Below, in pieces: positions 1 to 9,922 of a DNA stretch of 64,000 bases (its first letter is position 1; the number at the start of each line of letters is the position of its first letter). Source of the DNA: Trichobilharzia szidati (lineage: Eukaryota; Platyhelminthes; Trematoda; Strigeidida; Schistosomatidae); assembly GCA_944472155.2 (NCBI GenBank), contig OX235279.1, forward strand, positions 175,873,868-175,937,867, in the 5' to 3' direction. Both the position numbers and the translations under genes were made by a program. Below the pieces are notes generated by a model. The model had not been told where the DNA came from. It searched no databases and saw nothing but the letters and a program-made list of their open reading frames with translations.

Positions 1-75
1 CTTTGGATGAACATGAAAAAATTTCAGTAAGATTTTAAAAACAAACCTGTTTCAAAAAATGAAATTTTAAGAATT

Positions 76-455
76 TTAAGAAGCCCACTGAAGACCAGCT
101 AGGTAAGTAGTAGTGGCTAGTTGGACTCGCTTCTTCTGCACACAAACCACTGGTTGTTTCACGCGAATCGCGACAGCCTCTGCTGTTTGGAGTATGTGGT
201 ACCTCGATGTTTTGTGGCAATTTATTTGGTACCCAGTAGATGATGATGGAGAAGGATTTTCCAATGCTAGCTGACTTTGTGGTCGACGGGTTTGAACCAG
301 GTGGTCTAATATCGAACTGTTGATGGTCTTCACTGTACCTCTACTTAGCTATAGTGGTAGATTTCCTCAAGCGAGTACCAGAAATCAAGTTCTTAGAGCA
401 ACGGCTGATATAACTCGCTCCACAAGCGTAGTTGAATTGGTAGACATAATCGAAA
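76..455 (-). mobile_element. Penelope-like element fragment, PLE-A copy 1 (GIY-YIG and C-terminal part)
   Basis: The minus-strand translation matches, segment by segment, the C-terminus of the better copy at 57960-59440. A GIY-YIG-type segment (YQFNYACGASYISR) reads at about 455-375, followed after frame changes by KTINSSILDHLVQT and an end motif with VVCVQKK. In Penelope-like elements the C-terminal GIY-YIG nuclease nicks DNA for target-primed insertion. This copy is split by a SINE-B at 466-650 and resumes at 651-757. It lacks the RT core and has several frame breaks, so it is a dead fragment. Confidence 0.85.
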
Positions 456-465
456 TAATAGAAGT

Positions 466-650
466 AATTGGTGGCACAGCAGTTAGGACTCTCGCCAATC
501 ATGCACATGGTCCGAGGTTAGATCCCTCGCCGACGCACACCTGATATCTATGGTCGGCCTGCTAAATTTGGGCTACCGATATCACACGCTGAAAATTCCA
601 TACTTGTACCAAAAATACTGTGTGGAATCAAGCTATAATAATTTTTTAAA
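466..650 (+). mobile_element. SINE-B (tRNA-headed short repeat) inserted in PLE-A
   Basis: The head GGTGGCACAGCAGTTAGGAC (box A) and the degenerate box B GGTTAGATCCC give a tRNA-like RNA polymerase III promoter. The SINE-B body follows (GGTCGGCCTGCTAAATTTGG, then TTCCATACTTGTACC), ending in an A/T-rich tail near 640. PLE-A homology breaks at about 455 and resumes at 651, so this is a later insertion. AATTG occurs at both edges and may be a short target-site duplication. Related copies: 34035-34212, 36610-36792 and 43203-43396. Confidence 0.8.
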
Positions 651-757
651 TAAATAAATTGTCTAGCTAGTCTAGGTACTTCATCTTTCAATCGAGGAAT
701 CACCATCGGACGTGTAGAGAATAAGACATGTAGTTTGCCATCATTAAAAGTTCTTTG
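651..757 (-). mobile_element. PLE-A copy 1, segment upstream of the SINE insertion
   Basis: On the minus strand this matches 58730-58820 of the PLE-A reference copy: an arginine-rich linker, then a stretch reading MVIPRLKDEVPRLA, just before the zinc-finger-like CIYQF segment. With 76-455 it forms one minus-strand element split by SINE-B. It ends at a GAACATC shared with the plus-strand copy starting at 758, so the two copies are joined back to back. Confidence 0.8.
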
Positions 758-1075
758 AACATCACCCAGTATGACTAAGTAAAGGTGTAGTGAAAACCAT
801 CAACAGTTCGATATTAGACCACCTGGTCCAAACCGGCCGGTCACAAAGTCAGCTAGCATTGGAAAATCCTTCTCCATCATCATCTACAGGGTACAAAATA
901 AATTGCCACAAAACATCGAGGTACCGCATACTCCAAACAGCAGAGGCTGTCGCGATTCCCATGAAACAACCAGTGGTTTCTGTACAGAAGAAGCAAGTCC
1001 AGGTAGCCACTACTACTGCCCTAGCTGGTCTTCAGTGGACACTATAAATTCATGAATTTGTATTATTGTTATCTT
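758..1075 (+). mobile_element. Penelope-like element fragment, PLE-A copy 2 (C-terminus and start of 3' UTR)
   Basis: An open frame from about 790 to 1047 reads MKTINSSILDHLVQTGRSQS, then IAIPMKQPVV-type sequence, to a stop after LAGLQWTL. It is the C-terminal tail that follows the GIY-YIG domain in PLE-A. The 3' UTR begins with TATAAATTCATGAATTTGT, shared with the copies at 49845 and 59185. The 5' end is truncated within the GIY-YIG region. This copy points away from copy 1 and overlaps it in content, so simple 5' inversion does not explain the pair. Confidence 0.85.
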
Positions 1076-1374
1076 TCCTAATTTTTCTGACATTCAGTCA
1101 AAATCATTATTATTATTATTCAATAAGGCTTAATAGTTAAATATTAGGTCTTTTAGTTTTCTCATATTAAAGGAACATTTTATGTGCACATTTTTAGTAA
1201 ACTGGATTTACCATAGCTGTCAAGCAGTTTAGATATAATGGAGACCATTAAGTATAAGGACATAATTTGAAGCAACCTATGTGGTAGGGTACGATTCCTT
1301 ATCGGATAACTTTGCCTGATTTAATACACTTTGATACAGTGCTATTGTGCTTTGGTAGTTCGTTAATAGAATAC
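1076..1374. other. Unassigned flank
   Basis: PLE-A 3' UTR similarity fades after about 1105, followed by a short ATT tract (1108-1122) and AT-rich sequence. I see no gene or recognisable repeat. Confidence 0.5.
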
Positions 1375-1540
1375 CTGTCAGCCATAAAATTGATCCGTGG
1401 TTCAATCACTGACCGTCGTACCGCTTAACCTCGCTTAACAGATGGTAAGTCCGGTAAGTAGGGAAGGCTTGGCGTGAAGCCAGTAACGCCACTCGGTAAA
1501 ACTAAAAGTTAACATGACTGCAGATGAAACTTCAAAGGTC
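1375..1540 (+). mobile_element. SINE-A, degenerate
   Basis: A box-B-like GTGGTTCAATCACT near 1400, then CCTCGCTTAACAGATGGTAAG and GGCGTGAAGCCAGTAACGCC, correspond in order to the SINE-A body (compare 52142-52381). The tRNA head and terminal part are strongly diverged, so the limits are approximate. Confidence 0.5.
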
Positions 1541-3635
1541 AAACTGGAAGTCCTATACTCCATTTGAAAGGCAAAGGATTGAAAAACTTTTGAAAATAAG
1601 AAAAATAAGAAGAAAAGTTAGCAATATTATTTAAGAAGGAGAATTGATGCCGCGGCAAACTGTCGTCACCATGGCTATAAAGATGAAGTGAATATGACCC
1701 CCAGACTAACGCCGAAGATTCTGTGCATAAGGACTCCACCTCAGTAGATAGACGGAATAAGGAAAAGGAAGAAAAAGAAGAAACAAAAGGAATTGCAACA
1801 CTTAAAGAGTATCACTATCTAGTCAGCGTCCAAACAACTTTTCACGCTTTACAGTACAAATATGCTTAGGGGAATAATGAAAGTGTGAATACCAAGTGAA
1901 TTAATTAAAGCTGTCAAGACAAATAAACATTTCTCAAATTTGGGATAAATAATGATTGAACAAAATTCTACCCAAAAAAAAAGTGTTAATGCTACCAGTA
2001 CACCCGCCCCCACAGCCACCACCATTCCTTTACCCATTACTATTATTATTATTAATTTATAAAAAGCGTTATACCTGCCACTACAGTTTCTTTTATTTCA
2101 CTCTAACCTGTTCATCATTCAAGATCTTGCATAAATTTCATCGTTTAATTTTGTTTTTGTCTAGCAAAAACAAACATAAGACAGGACAGGTTAATAATAA
2201 TTAAGTGAACAGAGTTATGTAAATACAATTATTGGAAAAGTGTAATTTCCTCTGATTCATGTGTTATCCCAGAACTTATCGTACACCACCCCCTTCAATC
2301 ATCATTAAACAATCTTGTCCTGTGCTCATTCTTCTCACCCCACCCCAATATAAAAATATTGAAAATTATTCTTACATTACTTTGGATTCCATAACTCAGT
2401 GTAACAGACTAGCGAGGGAGAGAGAGAGGAAAGTGCTTGAATTGTAGAAGTTTACTGAAGAAAAGCAAAACTTCGATTTTTTGAATACCTTTCAGGTCTT
2501 ACAGGTAAGAGAGAACAAATAACAAAACAGACGCAGACGAGTGAAAACTGGAAAAGTGTGAGTGTGTGTGAGAGAGAAAGAGGGAAAGAGAGGGAGGGGG
2601 GAGACGAGAACAATAGTAGTAACAATACAACATTCTTTTCTGATTGAAAACTTAATTGAAGTAGAACCAAAAAACAAAACAAAACAAAACACATAGAAAG
2701 AAAAAAATAAGAATTGAGAAAGTCATCAGAACTGTTTCAGATCAGCATAGATGGAAGACAATAATAATGAATTGATGAATAATTGATGAAATCAAAAGCT
2801 ACAATATTCTGGTGGGTCAGTAATGGAAGTAAACAATATATATACATATATATATATATATTGCTCTGTGTTTTTTTTCAGAAGTTGTAGAATGCAAAAA
2901 AGTGAATTTTCAGATTTCGATTTGATTTGATTTGATTGAAACAAAATCTTCTGTAGTAGTAGGGTGGATAAAGAAAGAATCAAGGATGCGTATATGTGTC
3001 TATGTGTACTGTAGACAATGTTTACAGTGGCTGTGTGTGTGCCTGAGAGTTAGGGGGAGGGGGGAGAGACAGAAGTAGACAACTAGTCATCTGATATTTA
3101 GATCATAGCGAGAAAAAAAATTGGTAATTGTTACATTAGACAATTTGTCTGTTAAAGTTTGGCAGCACAAATATTTGTGCTTCACTCTTATTCGCATTAA
3201 CTGATTTACTATATATATAAGACAGGGAAGCAGATATACACATACAAGGAAGTAGTAAATAAACAAATACTCGTAGTGTGTACACAAACAAACAAACAAA
3301 CCAACAAACCAAGAAATAAACAAACAAGCAGACAAATGTGTAAATGCTGTTATTATTATTATTATTCTTTTTTATAATTTCATTTTACATTGCTTCATTT
3401 CGCTAGTGTAAACTGTATGATGATGCCACGTTTGACATTCACCATGAAACAGTATTCCTCATCATATAATTAAAATGCCAATGAATATATATAGTAAAAA
3501 AAAACAACAACAGTATTTCAATTTTCATTAAATACTCTGATGTAAAAAATAATTATTTTGGTATGAAATAAACAACAGAACAGCTGAATGATTGAACGAA
3601 TGAATGAATGAATAATAAAAGTGATATTGGAAGTT
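1541..3635. other. Unassigned AT-rich region with simple repeats
   Basis: No gene or dispersed repeat recognised. Simple tracts: purine-rich 1755-1795, GA-rich 2409-2435 and 2570-2600, TA 2838-2862, CAAA-type 3289-3325, ATT 3348-3366 and GAAT-type 3593-3615. The short open frames here are low-complexity and not convincing as protein. Confidence 0.5.
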
Positions 3636-3842
3636 GGAATTCATGGACTGGTCATTGGATCGGGTCGGGTCCCAGCTGACTAACCTTGTAACCAGAAGGT
3701 CAAGGGTTCGAACAGTGGTGGTGGGTGCGCGCTGCTGAAGAGGACCAAGCACTACGACGAAACAGCTGTCAAGTATGCCGTGTTGGCTTTCCAATGATTC
3801 TCTAAATGATGTCAGCTCATGACGAAAATCCTCTAATCAATT
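3636..3842 (+). mobile_element. SINE-C (tRNA head with hammerhead-like domain)
   Basis: Contains the SINE-C head (CATTGGATCGGGTC), a box-B-like GGGTTCGAACAG and the hammerhead-derived block (GCTGAAGAGGACC, then ACGACGAAACAGCTGTC). The 3' body follows: TTTCCAATGATTCTCTAA, then GTCAGCTCATGACG. A deletion relative to other copies has removed part of box A. Confidence 0.8.
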
Positions 3843-4034
3843 TTCATGTATTCTTGGAGAAAAATATTCTGTGTACTGTATTACCCAAAAGTAACAATAC
3901 ACTGGTTAACAGAAACAGTAAGCAGTAGGACATTACACTATCTGTCACACCTTGAAATCTTCCTGCTAGTGAACCGGCCGTTTGAACACTGGGGCAAAAA
4001 CGAATAAAATCCAACTGTCAAACACCTTTTCCAA

Positions 4035-4340
4035 TTCAAAGTATTATTATGATTGTTCCTTTGGGTCCCGAGTGGAACGAAGGACTTCAACAGCACATCT
4101 CTTCTTTGTCCTATTTTTTGCGGTTCTCCTTGACTGACCCCACGATTGCTCATAGTCTCTCATCTCCTCCACACACAACCGCCTCCATGTCACTCTCAGA
4201 TACACGACCAACTCATTGTTTTCCACTCGGGCTCAACTCGACCGATGGCCTGGCTGGCCTGCAATTTCGTTTGATGGTCTCCTCAGCAGTTGTCCAATCC
4301 ATCTCCATTCCCTTCTGCATACTTGTTAGGCAGTGAATTC
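4035..4340 (-). mobile_element. RTE-type LINE, 3'-terminal fragment
   Basis: Read on the minus strand it gives the C-terminal part of an RTE ORF: the motif around WRWIG (at 4300-4280), a tail rich in W, R and E, then the short end sequence adjoining an ATT tract at 4035-4048. It is 5' truncated and out of frame in places. Its distal portion is duplicated in inverted orientation at 6085-6250. Confidence 0.75.
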
Positions 4341-4344
4341 TTGG

Positions 4345-4900
4345 TTGCTTCGTAATGAAAACAATCTCAAGTAATTTTCAAGAATTGGTTTGTAAGGATT
4401 CCATGGACTTGTATCAATTAGAGTACCATTGAACCATTGAAAACCATACAAGCTAATTCTTGAGAATTATTCTGATGCTCGCTAGTGACTAGCTACAGGA
4501 CGAAGTTTCCTGGAGTGAGTTCTAGAGAGAAGTCGTGAGACCAGTGGGTTCCATCCAGTCGGCAGTGAGGATAGAGTTCCTGCCGATGAGATTGGTTGGT
4601 GGTCGCACTAAAAAATATCACGAATTGTTAGAAGTTAGAATTCATAGGTTGGCCATTGAATTGGGTCCCAGTGGCTGGATGGTCTATGAGCTAGCTTGCC
4701 TTGTAACCGGAAGGTCGTGAGTTCGAACCCTCAGCGTGGGTGTGTACTGGTGAAGAGCCGGTCCAAAACTAGGACAACAGAAACAGCTATCCAATACTCC
4801 TTGTTGGTTTTCCAATAGCTCTCTAACCTATATCAGCTCATCATGAAATCATGAGACCAATCAAATCCCTGCAAACCAACACCAACCAGTATCAATCAGT
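4345..4900. mobile_element. SINE-C composite (reverse tail piece, then forward unit)
   Basis: 4370-4440 is a piece of SINE-C 3' body in minus orientation. From about 4441 a plus-strand unit runs through the leader (AGAAGTCGTGAGACCAGTG), the tRNA-like head (box A GTGGCTGGATGGTCTATG, box B GTGAGTTCGAACCC) and the hammerhead-like block at about 4745-4795, which is diverged here (CTGGTGA, then CAGAAAC). It ends with the body. It lies in the left arm of the inverted repeat. Confidence 0.75.
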
Positions 4901-5060
4901 CTGAAGCTCACTAGTGAAAGGTCCTATTCAGGTAGGTAGGTAGGTAGTTATCTGGGTTCTGGTGAGAAGTCGTGACCAGTGCGGTACAGCAGGTCAGGTG
5001 TGAGGCCAACTACTCGCCATGGATGACATTCTCTAATGATCGCGTCATATCATGAATTGG
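4901..5060 (+). mobile_element. SINE-C, partial second tandem unit
   Basis: After one SINE-C unit ends, the leader of a second begins in the same orientation: CTATTCAGGTAGGTAGG, then GAGAAGTCGTGACCAGTG, then CATATCATGAATTGGCAG. It stops before the tRNA head. This direct head-to-tail continuation is the arrangement expected of a tandem-dimer repeat. Confidence 0.65.
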
Positions 5061-5625
5061 CAGATTTGTGAACATCATCTTGCTGGTTGGAAGTCTTTGA
5101 GCGTATTACATGCCTGAGTTGACTGTAGGCCTACTGATAACTATCAGAAGTTCTCTAGGGGCTGTCAGTCTATTATCAGAACTAAACTTTGAATTAATAG
5201 TTTCAAAACTAAGACATGTTGATGAATAATTTGTATATTTGTATATTTCATGCCTTGCACTTCATATACATGAAAAATTATTGTGTTTTTTTTTTAAATT
5301 TAATATATTTTATATAAGAATTGAATTTCATTTTGCTTTTGATACGTGTGTTTATTTGCCTGATGAACACAGTTGGACAAAATGAAAACCGATCGTGTAA
5401 AATTCTTACATTGATGTACATTGTTTTAAAGTCAATTGTATCTAAAAAATATAAATATACAATAAATTTTTAAAGTTGATCTCGTGTAGAATTACTTGTG
5501 TATATTTTAGCACTTGCCTTCCTTTTTGTCTTTGTCGAGATATATTATGTATATTTTTCCATGAAATGTGCTTTATTTGTCATTTTATTTTCAACCTGTT
5601 TTAAATTTACTTGAGTTTATTTCAG
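5061..5625. other. Unassigned spacer of the inverted repeat
   Basis: AT-rich sequence with no recognised gene or repeat. It forms most of the loop between the two 600-bp arms. Confidence 0.5.
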
Positions 5626-6080
5626 GTTAGACTACGGGACTCGTCGGCAGTATGCACCCACCGCCAGGGTTCGAACCCAGAACCTTCCGGTTACAAGGCA
5701 AGCTAGCTCATAGATCATTCAGCCACTGGGATTCGATTCAATGGCCAACCTATGAGTTCTAACTTCTAACAATTCGTGATATTTTTTAATGCAACCACCA
5801 ACCAATGTCATCGGAGGGAATTCTATCCTCACTGCCGACTGGCTGGAACCCACTGGTCTCACGACCTCTCACTAGAACTCACTCCAGGAAACTTCGTCCT
5901 GTAGCCAGTCACTAGCGAACATCAGAATAATTCTCAAGAATTAGTTTGTATGGTTTTCAATGGTTCAATGGTACTCTAACTGATACCAATCTGTTGTCTC
6001 ACCTAAAACAGATGGAATCCTTACAAACCGATTCTTGAAAATTACTTGAGGAGTTTGTTTTCATTACGAAGCAACCAAGA
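5626..6080 (-). mobile_element. SINE-C composite, right arm of the inverted repeat
   Basis: On the minus strand: the leader near 5880-5860, the tRNA-like head with box B (GGGTTCGAACCC in the plus text at 5668-5680) and the start of the hammerhead block, truncated at about 5630 inside the CTGATGA region. A reversed tail piece lies at 5950-6060. It mirrors 4345-4770. Confidence 0.75.
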
Positions 6081-6084
6081 ATTC

Positions 6085-6250
6085 ACTGCCTAACAAGTAT
6101 GCAGAAGGGAATGGAGATGGATTGGACAAATGCTGAGGAGAACATCAAACGACATTGCAGGCCAGCCAGGCCATCGGTCGAGTTGAGCCCGAGTGGAAAA
6201 CAACGAGTTGGTTGTGTATCTGAGAGTGATATGTAGGAGATCATGTGTGA
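6085..6250 (+). mobile_element. RTE-type LINE fragment, right arm
   Basis: Plus-strand text encodes a W-R-W-I-G-like segment (GGAATGGAGATGGATTGGAC), then an arginine-rich stretch typical of the RTE C-terminus. It is the inverted counterpart of 4160-4340 and stops abruptly at about 6250 without the 3' end. Confidence 0.75.
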
Positions 6251-6472
6251 TCTATCAAATTGAAATCTTATCTATAATGGAGTTATACTCTACCACAATA
6301 CCCAAGTTTTATACTTATATCAGTTTTGAGTGGCTTTGGTATAAAATTGTTCATTACCAGCCAAACATACTACACTTTTTACCATTGTCATTATTCGTAT
6401 GCAAATTTTGGTCACATATAACTTGAAATCTGTCCATATTAATATCATATTCCCATACGACTTCTTTTTCAG

Positions 6473-6528
6473 GATGAACTGAGATCGACTGCTGAAGAAA
6501 AGCTGTTGACTGTGTTAATTGGTGACAG
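6473..6528 (+). CDS. Possible small coding exon (56 nt), gene unknown
   Basis: A pyrimidine-rich acceptor (CGACTTCTTTTTCAG) directly precedes 56 nt that read open in one frame as DELRSTAEEKLLTVLIGDR, followed by a donor-like GTATGG. Composition is more balanced than the AT-rich flanks. Schistosome genes often contain very short exons, which fits. I do not recognise the protein, and no neighbouring exon is evident, so this is a hypothesis from splice-site context only. Confidence 0.3.
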
Positions 6529-6601
6529 GTATGGCGGCGAATTTCTTTTATTCACTAAGAGAAGTTGAATTTGTCTATCAGAGTTGTGTTCAGTCTACTT
6601 A

Positions 6602-6617
6602 TTTTCTACAGGTGAGT
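6602..6617 (+). promoter_or_regulatory. Possible zero-length (recursive) splice site
   Basis: TTTTCTACAG is followed immediately by GTGAGTCG, so a 3' splice site abuts a 5' splice site about 80 nt after the candidate exon. This is the signature of a recursive splice point in long introns, but it could be chance. Confidence 0.2.
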
Positions 6618-6934
6618 CGCTTACCCTGAACCAGCCTTAGTTTTGCAGACTGACGCAATACATTGCGGGGGGGGGGTATTACGTATTATTTGGTTTTAGT
6701 CGAACTCATACGAAAGATCTCAAAAGTTTATTGTTTTTCAAATATAATAGATCAGATTTACTTATCGATTCTGAAACAGGCTGCGGGGAATCAGTAACCA
6801 TTGCTTTTAATAAATAAAGTTTTGGAAGTCTGTGCAAATGTGGTTGAATTGTAATTTATCTCCATATCATGCTTATCATTCGATTTTAGTTTAGAGATAT
6901 TGTAAGTATCTTTCATTAGAAGAACAAGAAAATA

Positions 6935-8070
6935 TGTAGCTGGCATTAAGTTATTGAGGCTACTGAAGATACTAAAAGCTGAAAACACAGAATCAGATGA
7001 AATCCTCCCAGAAGCACTGAAAACGTGCACAGAGATTTCAGCAGATATGTTCACGGCACTATTGTAGGAGATGAGGAACGAAGGAAGGAAGGAAAGACAC
7101 GTCTCTGCTGGAAGAAAAGCCACTTTATGAGACTACGAAGGGAGGGCAACTTAAGCCTATACAAAAACTGACCCGACATCATGCTCCTATCCACCATGGG
7201 CGAAATGTTAAACAGAATTATTCTGAACAGACTAAAAGGTGAACTGGATGGAATACTTAGCCTTGAAGAGATTGTATGCGGAGGAAACCAATCATGCACT
7301 GACCGGATTACAGCATTACGCATCATCATCAGCACTATGCAGTGCAGTGATGCAAACACCAATCAGTCTCATTTAACACATACCAAGTAATTCACAATAG
7401 AAAGCTTACAGAAGAGTTCCGAGTCAAGACAGGAAAAAGATAAGACAGTCTACTATGAGTGATGGTCTTTACAACAGATAGAGAGTGAGAAGACAGGAAT
7501 ACATTAGACAGACAAAAGAACCCTAGAATGTCTAAATTTCTCAGATGTTTCACACCTCCAACGATTTACAAGCAAAAACCCATAAACTGTCAAAAGAGGC
7601 TGTTAGAACAGCACTTCAGACAAACACAGAGAAGACACATGTGATGAAGATACCCGATCGACTAATAACAAGCATCAGTCACCATCGTTAATGGAAGAAA
7701 TCCAGAAGAGGCTCTTTCACTCACTCACTTACTTAATTATTTGCTTACACGGACAGTATCAGTTGTTTCAACTACAGGTGTTTACACGTATGAAGATGTC
7801 AAGGTCAGCCAACCAACCGGGACTGGAAATCTAGAGGGGCTTTCATTATTCTGAAACTAGTTTGGACATCAATCCACAGTGTGCAACACAAGCAACAAGA
7901 TCCATTTTTTTCCACTGATGTCAAGTTGGCCACTGCTACAGTGTGGTTCAGAGACTTAGTGAGGGTGTCAAAGGGAGCACTTACACAGACTTTCATTAAC
8001 ACACCCCGGCTAGCGAGAAAGAGTAAGCAAGAAGAGACTCTGGCAGTAAAGTCAACCGGCCAATAACCTA
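6935..8070 (+). mobile_element. RTE-type LINE, reverse transcriptase N-terminal to middle part, decayed
   Basis: Frames in order give ESDEILPEALKT, then TMGEMLNRIILNRLKGELDG, then CGGNQSCTDRITALRIIIS. These match RT motifs 1-3 of RTE elements (PDEIPAEALK; LLS-GKV-NRV-LNRMK; AGFR--RSCTDQI-TLRIIVEQ). Further on, RTE-like pieces continue (GAGTTCCGAGTCAAGACAGG, ATGAAGATACCC) to about 8070. Multiple stops and frameshifts make it non-functional. It is the only place in the window where the RTE polymerase N-terminus is recognisable. Confidence 0.75.
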
Positions 8071-8457
8071 CGGTAAGCGCTATACATTCGGAAATCACAC
8101 GTGAGCAAATTGTGTCATAATGATTCATGCTGATGTCAAGGCATCCAATTTAGGTGATATATAAAATGATTCAGTTGTTTTTCAATATCTGCTGAATTCT
8201 GGAAAACTCAAAATTATCAACTGGTTAAGAAACAATTGCTGTTGTTGTTGTTGGTGTTGTTTTGCCCTGAAATTGTGATTCAGTCTTACGACTCTGGAAT
8301 ATGAAGGCAGGGTTACTGCGGTGTTTATGTCCAGTCGAACAAACTGCTTTCCCTCTGTGTTTAGACCTCTGACTGATGATGCGGATATAGTCATTATAAT
8401 AAAGGTTTTTTGTATTTCACAATGAATGAATGAAAAACAAAACGATATTGTTATTTT
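8071..8457. other. Unassigned, downstream flank of PLE-E
   Basis: No gene recognised. A (TTG)n tract lies at 8238-8262. The region is probably the 3' flank of the minus-strand PLE-E. Confidence 0.4.
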
Positions 8458-8504
8458 CACTAACGTTTCACTATTTAATGCTGCTGATAGCTTTATCAAA
8501 GTAT
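8458..8504 (-). ncRNA. Hammerhead-ribozyme-like module of PLE-E
   Basis: Minus strand: TACT, then TTGATAA (hammerhead CUGANGA with two substitutions, C3 and G8), A, GCTAT, a 12-nt loop, ATAGT, then GAAA, CGTT and AGTG. Stem I is UACU with AGUG (one wobble). Stem II is GCUAU with AUAGU (one wobble). Stem III is the two-pair AC/GU typical of minimal hammerheads, and the predicted cleavage lies after CGUU. It sits 3' of the PLE-E frame, where PLEs are known to carry hammerheads. The core changes probably abolish activity. Confidence 0.6.
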
Positions 8505-8689
8505 TATTAAACCAGAATTCACAAAATCTCAGCATACATATTTAACAACTTAATCATCATTCCTCAGTATGGGGTGATTTTTCGTTGTCAAATTGGCTAA
8601 TTGGTGTAAAGATAACAAAACCAGGTGTATCTTGTTGAATTTAATAAGTGTGTAAAATTATAATTGTAGAAGCAGCGTGTGTTTCCATA

Positions 8690-9560
8690 ATGAACTTGCT
8701 TATCATATTCGTGTTGATTTTGTCATTTCATAGGGAAGGAAGGTGTTGTAACCAGGTGAAATTCTGTTTTAGTTCATCATTCCTATTCAGACAATTTGGA
8801 TCCCATCTGATATGAAGTGCTGGTGATGGTATTACACGTTCTTCGTGATTTCTGAAATTTTTCTGGGTTTTTTCAATATTGTCAAAATCAATTTTGCGGC
8901 CTGATTCTATAGTGTGTAGACAAGCTATGGCTGATGATTTTCCAGGCTTTTCTAGTTCAACCGGATTTCTCGGTGGTCGAAGAGATGCTCTACGGTGTTC
9001 ATTTCTTCCGATTACCTTGATTTCTCTCTAGCAATGTTTGTCCGATGTATATCGCATCACATTCCAAGCATTTTATTTTACAGACACAATTAGATAGAGA
9101 ATCTTTAAGGATTTGGTCTTTTATATGGGCAAAATTGCTTCACAGTGCGCCTGATTTTTTGAAGAAAACTCTCATGTCGAGCTTACTGAGTACTTTTCTA
9201 ATATCGTCTGATGTCTTTGGTCTATATGGAATGACTGCTGTTGAGGTCCACGTGTTCGGAATACATTTTCTGCCATATTTAATGTTGGTGTTGATTTTGT
9301 TGATGAAGTTCTTTGGGTAGTTATTTTACTTGAGAGTCTCACTAATGTTTGATATTTCTTCTTCTTTTCCTTTCTCATTAGTTATCAGAGAGTGTGCTCG
9401 TCTGAGAAGACTTGAAACAACTGATACCTTTGCGCTGATGGGGTGTGATGATCCGACGTCGAAATATTTATTACAGTGGGTTTTCTTCCTGAATTTAAAT
9501 ATACTAAAATGTCCATTTAAATAAGTCTCTTTATCAGTAAAGAATAGTTCCCAATAAAAT
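8690..9560 (-). mobile_element. Penelope-like element, PLE-E (RT thumb to GIY-YIG and tail)
   Basis: Minus-strand reading gives LNGHFSIFKFRKKTHCN, then SVVSSLLRRAHSLITNEKGK, then NNYPKNFINKI, the standard PLE order after the RT catalytic box (YRKPTHT, LLHRA, NGYP--FI). It continues with VCKIKCLECDAIYIGQT, a GIY-YIG motif with paired cysteines, and a C-terminal HSSAIACLHTIESGRKIDF block. The RT catalytic part is missing, so the element is 5' truncated. A few stops and shifts are present. Its hammerhead-like tail is at 8458-8504. Confidence 0.85.
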
Positions 9561-9679
9561 ATGACACTCGAAAGAAGAAGACCATCCTGCTTTTTTCAGT
9601 GCTGTGAATTCTTCAGGAAATGCAGTCTTATTGTAATACTCTAAACAACATCGGCTGACGTGTTCTATTCCTTTCAGAG

Positions 9680-9912
9680 ATTTTTGTTTCCTTCACGTTC
9701 CCCAGTGGAAAATAGGGCTTCAAGCTAGTGGCTTGAAGTTTCTGTAGCAGTGCTTATTTTACAGGATGGGGTTCCTAGCCTCATGCCAAACCCTTCCTCT
9801 TCACTAGCATTATTTCTGGCTTAGCGAGGTAAAGGAGTGCATCTGCCGGGGATCGAACTCCGGACCATGTGCATGGTCGACAAGCGTCCTAACCACTGTG
9901 CCACCGACGCAC
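9680..9912 (-). mobile_element. SINE-A with target-site duplication
   Basis: Complete minus-strand copy. The tRNA head is at the right end (GGTGCGTCGGTGGCACAG on the minus strand, with box B near 9845). The body ends with the CTTCAAGCC/GCTTGAAG hairpin and the GTTCC..GGAAC-type terminus at 9697-9720. CCTTTCAGAG at 9670-9679 is repeated at 9913-9922, a 10-bp target-site duplication that shows retroposition. Confidence 0.92.
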
Positions 9913-9922
9913 CCTTTCAGAG

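Larger units (their letters stand above)
4160..6250. repeat. Large inverted repeat, arms about 600 bp
   Basis: The left arm (about 4160-4770) is the reverse complement of the right arm (about 5626-6250), separated by about 860 bp. Both arms carry the same composite order of RTE 3' fragment, SINE-C tail and SINE-C unit. They also share unusual junctions, such as GAATTCTTGGTTGCTTCG at 4337, whose complement lies near 6085. The main difference is an indel of about 20 bp. Shared junctions point to one duplication in inverted orientation, not two independent insertions. Confidence 0.85.
6251..6930. other. Unassigned region containing a possible small exon
   Basis: No dispersed repeat recognised. 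The region holds a candidate exon at 6473-6528, an acceptor/donor juxtaposition at 6602-6617 and a run of nine G at 6665-6673. Confidence 0.45.

Noticed and set aside
2452..2694. Hydrophobic/leucine-rich small frames on the minus strand
   Set aside because: They are translations of GA/TC and GT/CA simple repeats.
7805..8128. 107-codon minus frame
   Set aside because: Antisense to a decayed RTE fragment, with no known motif.
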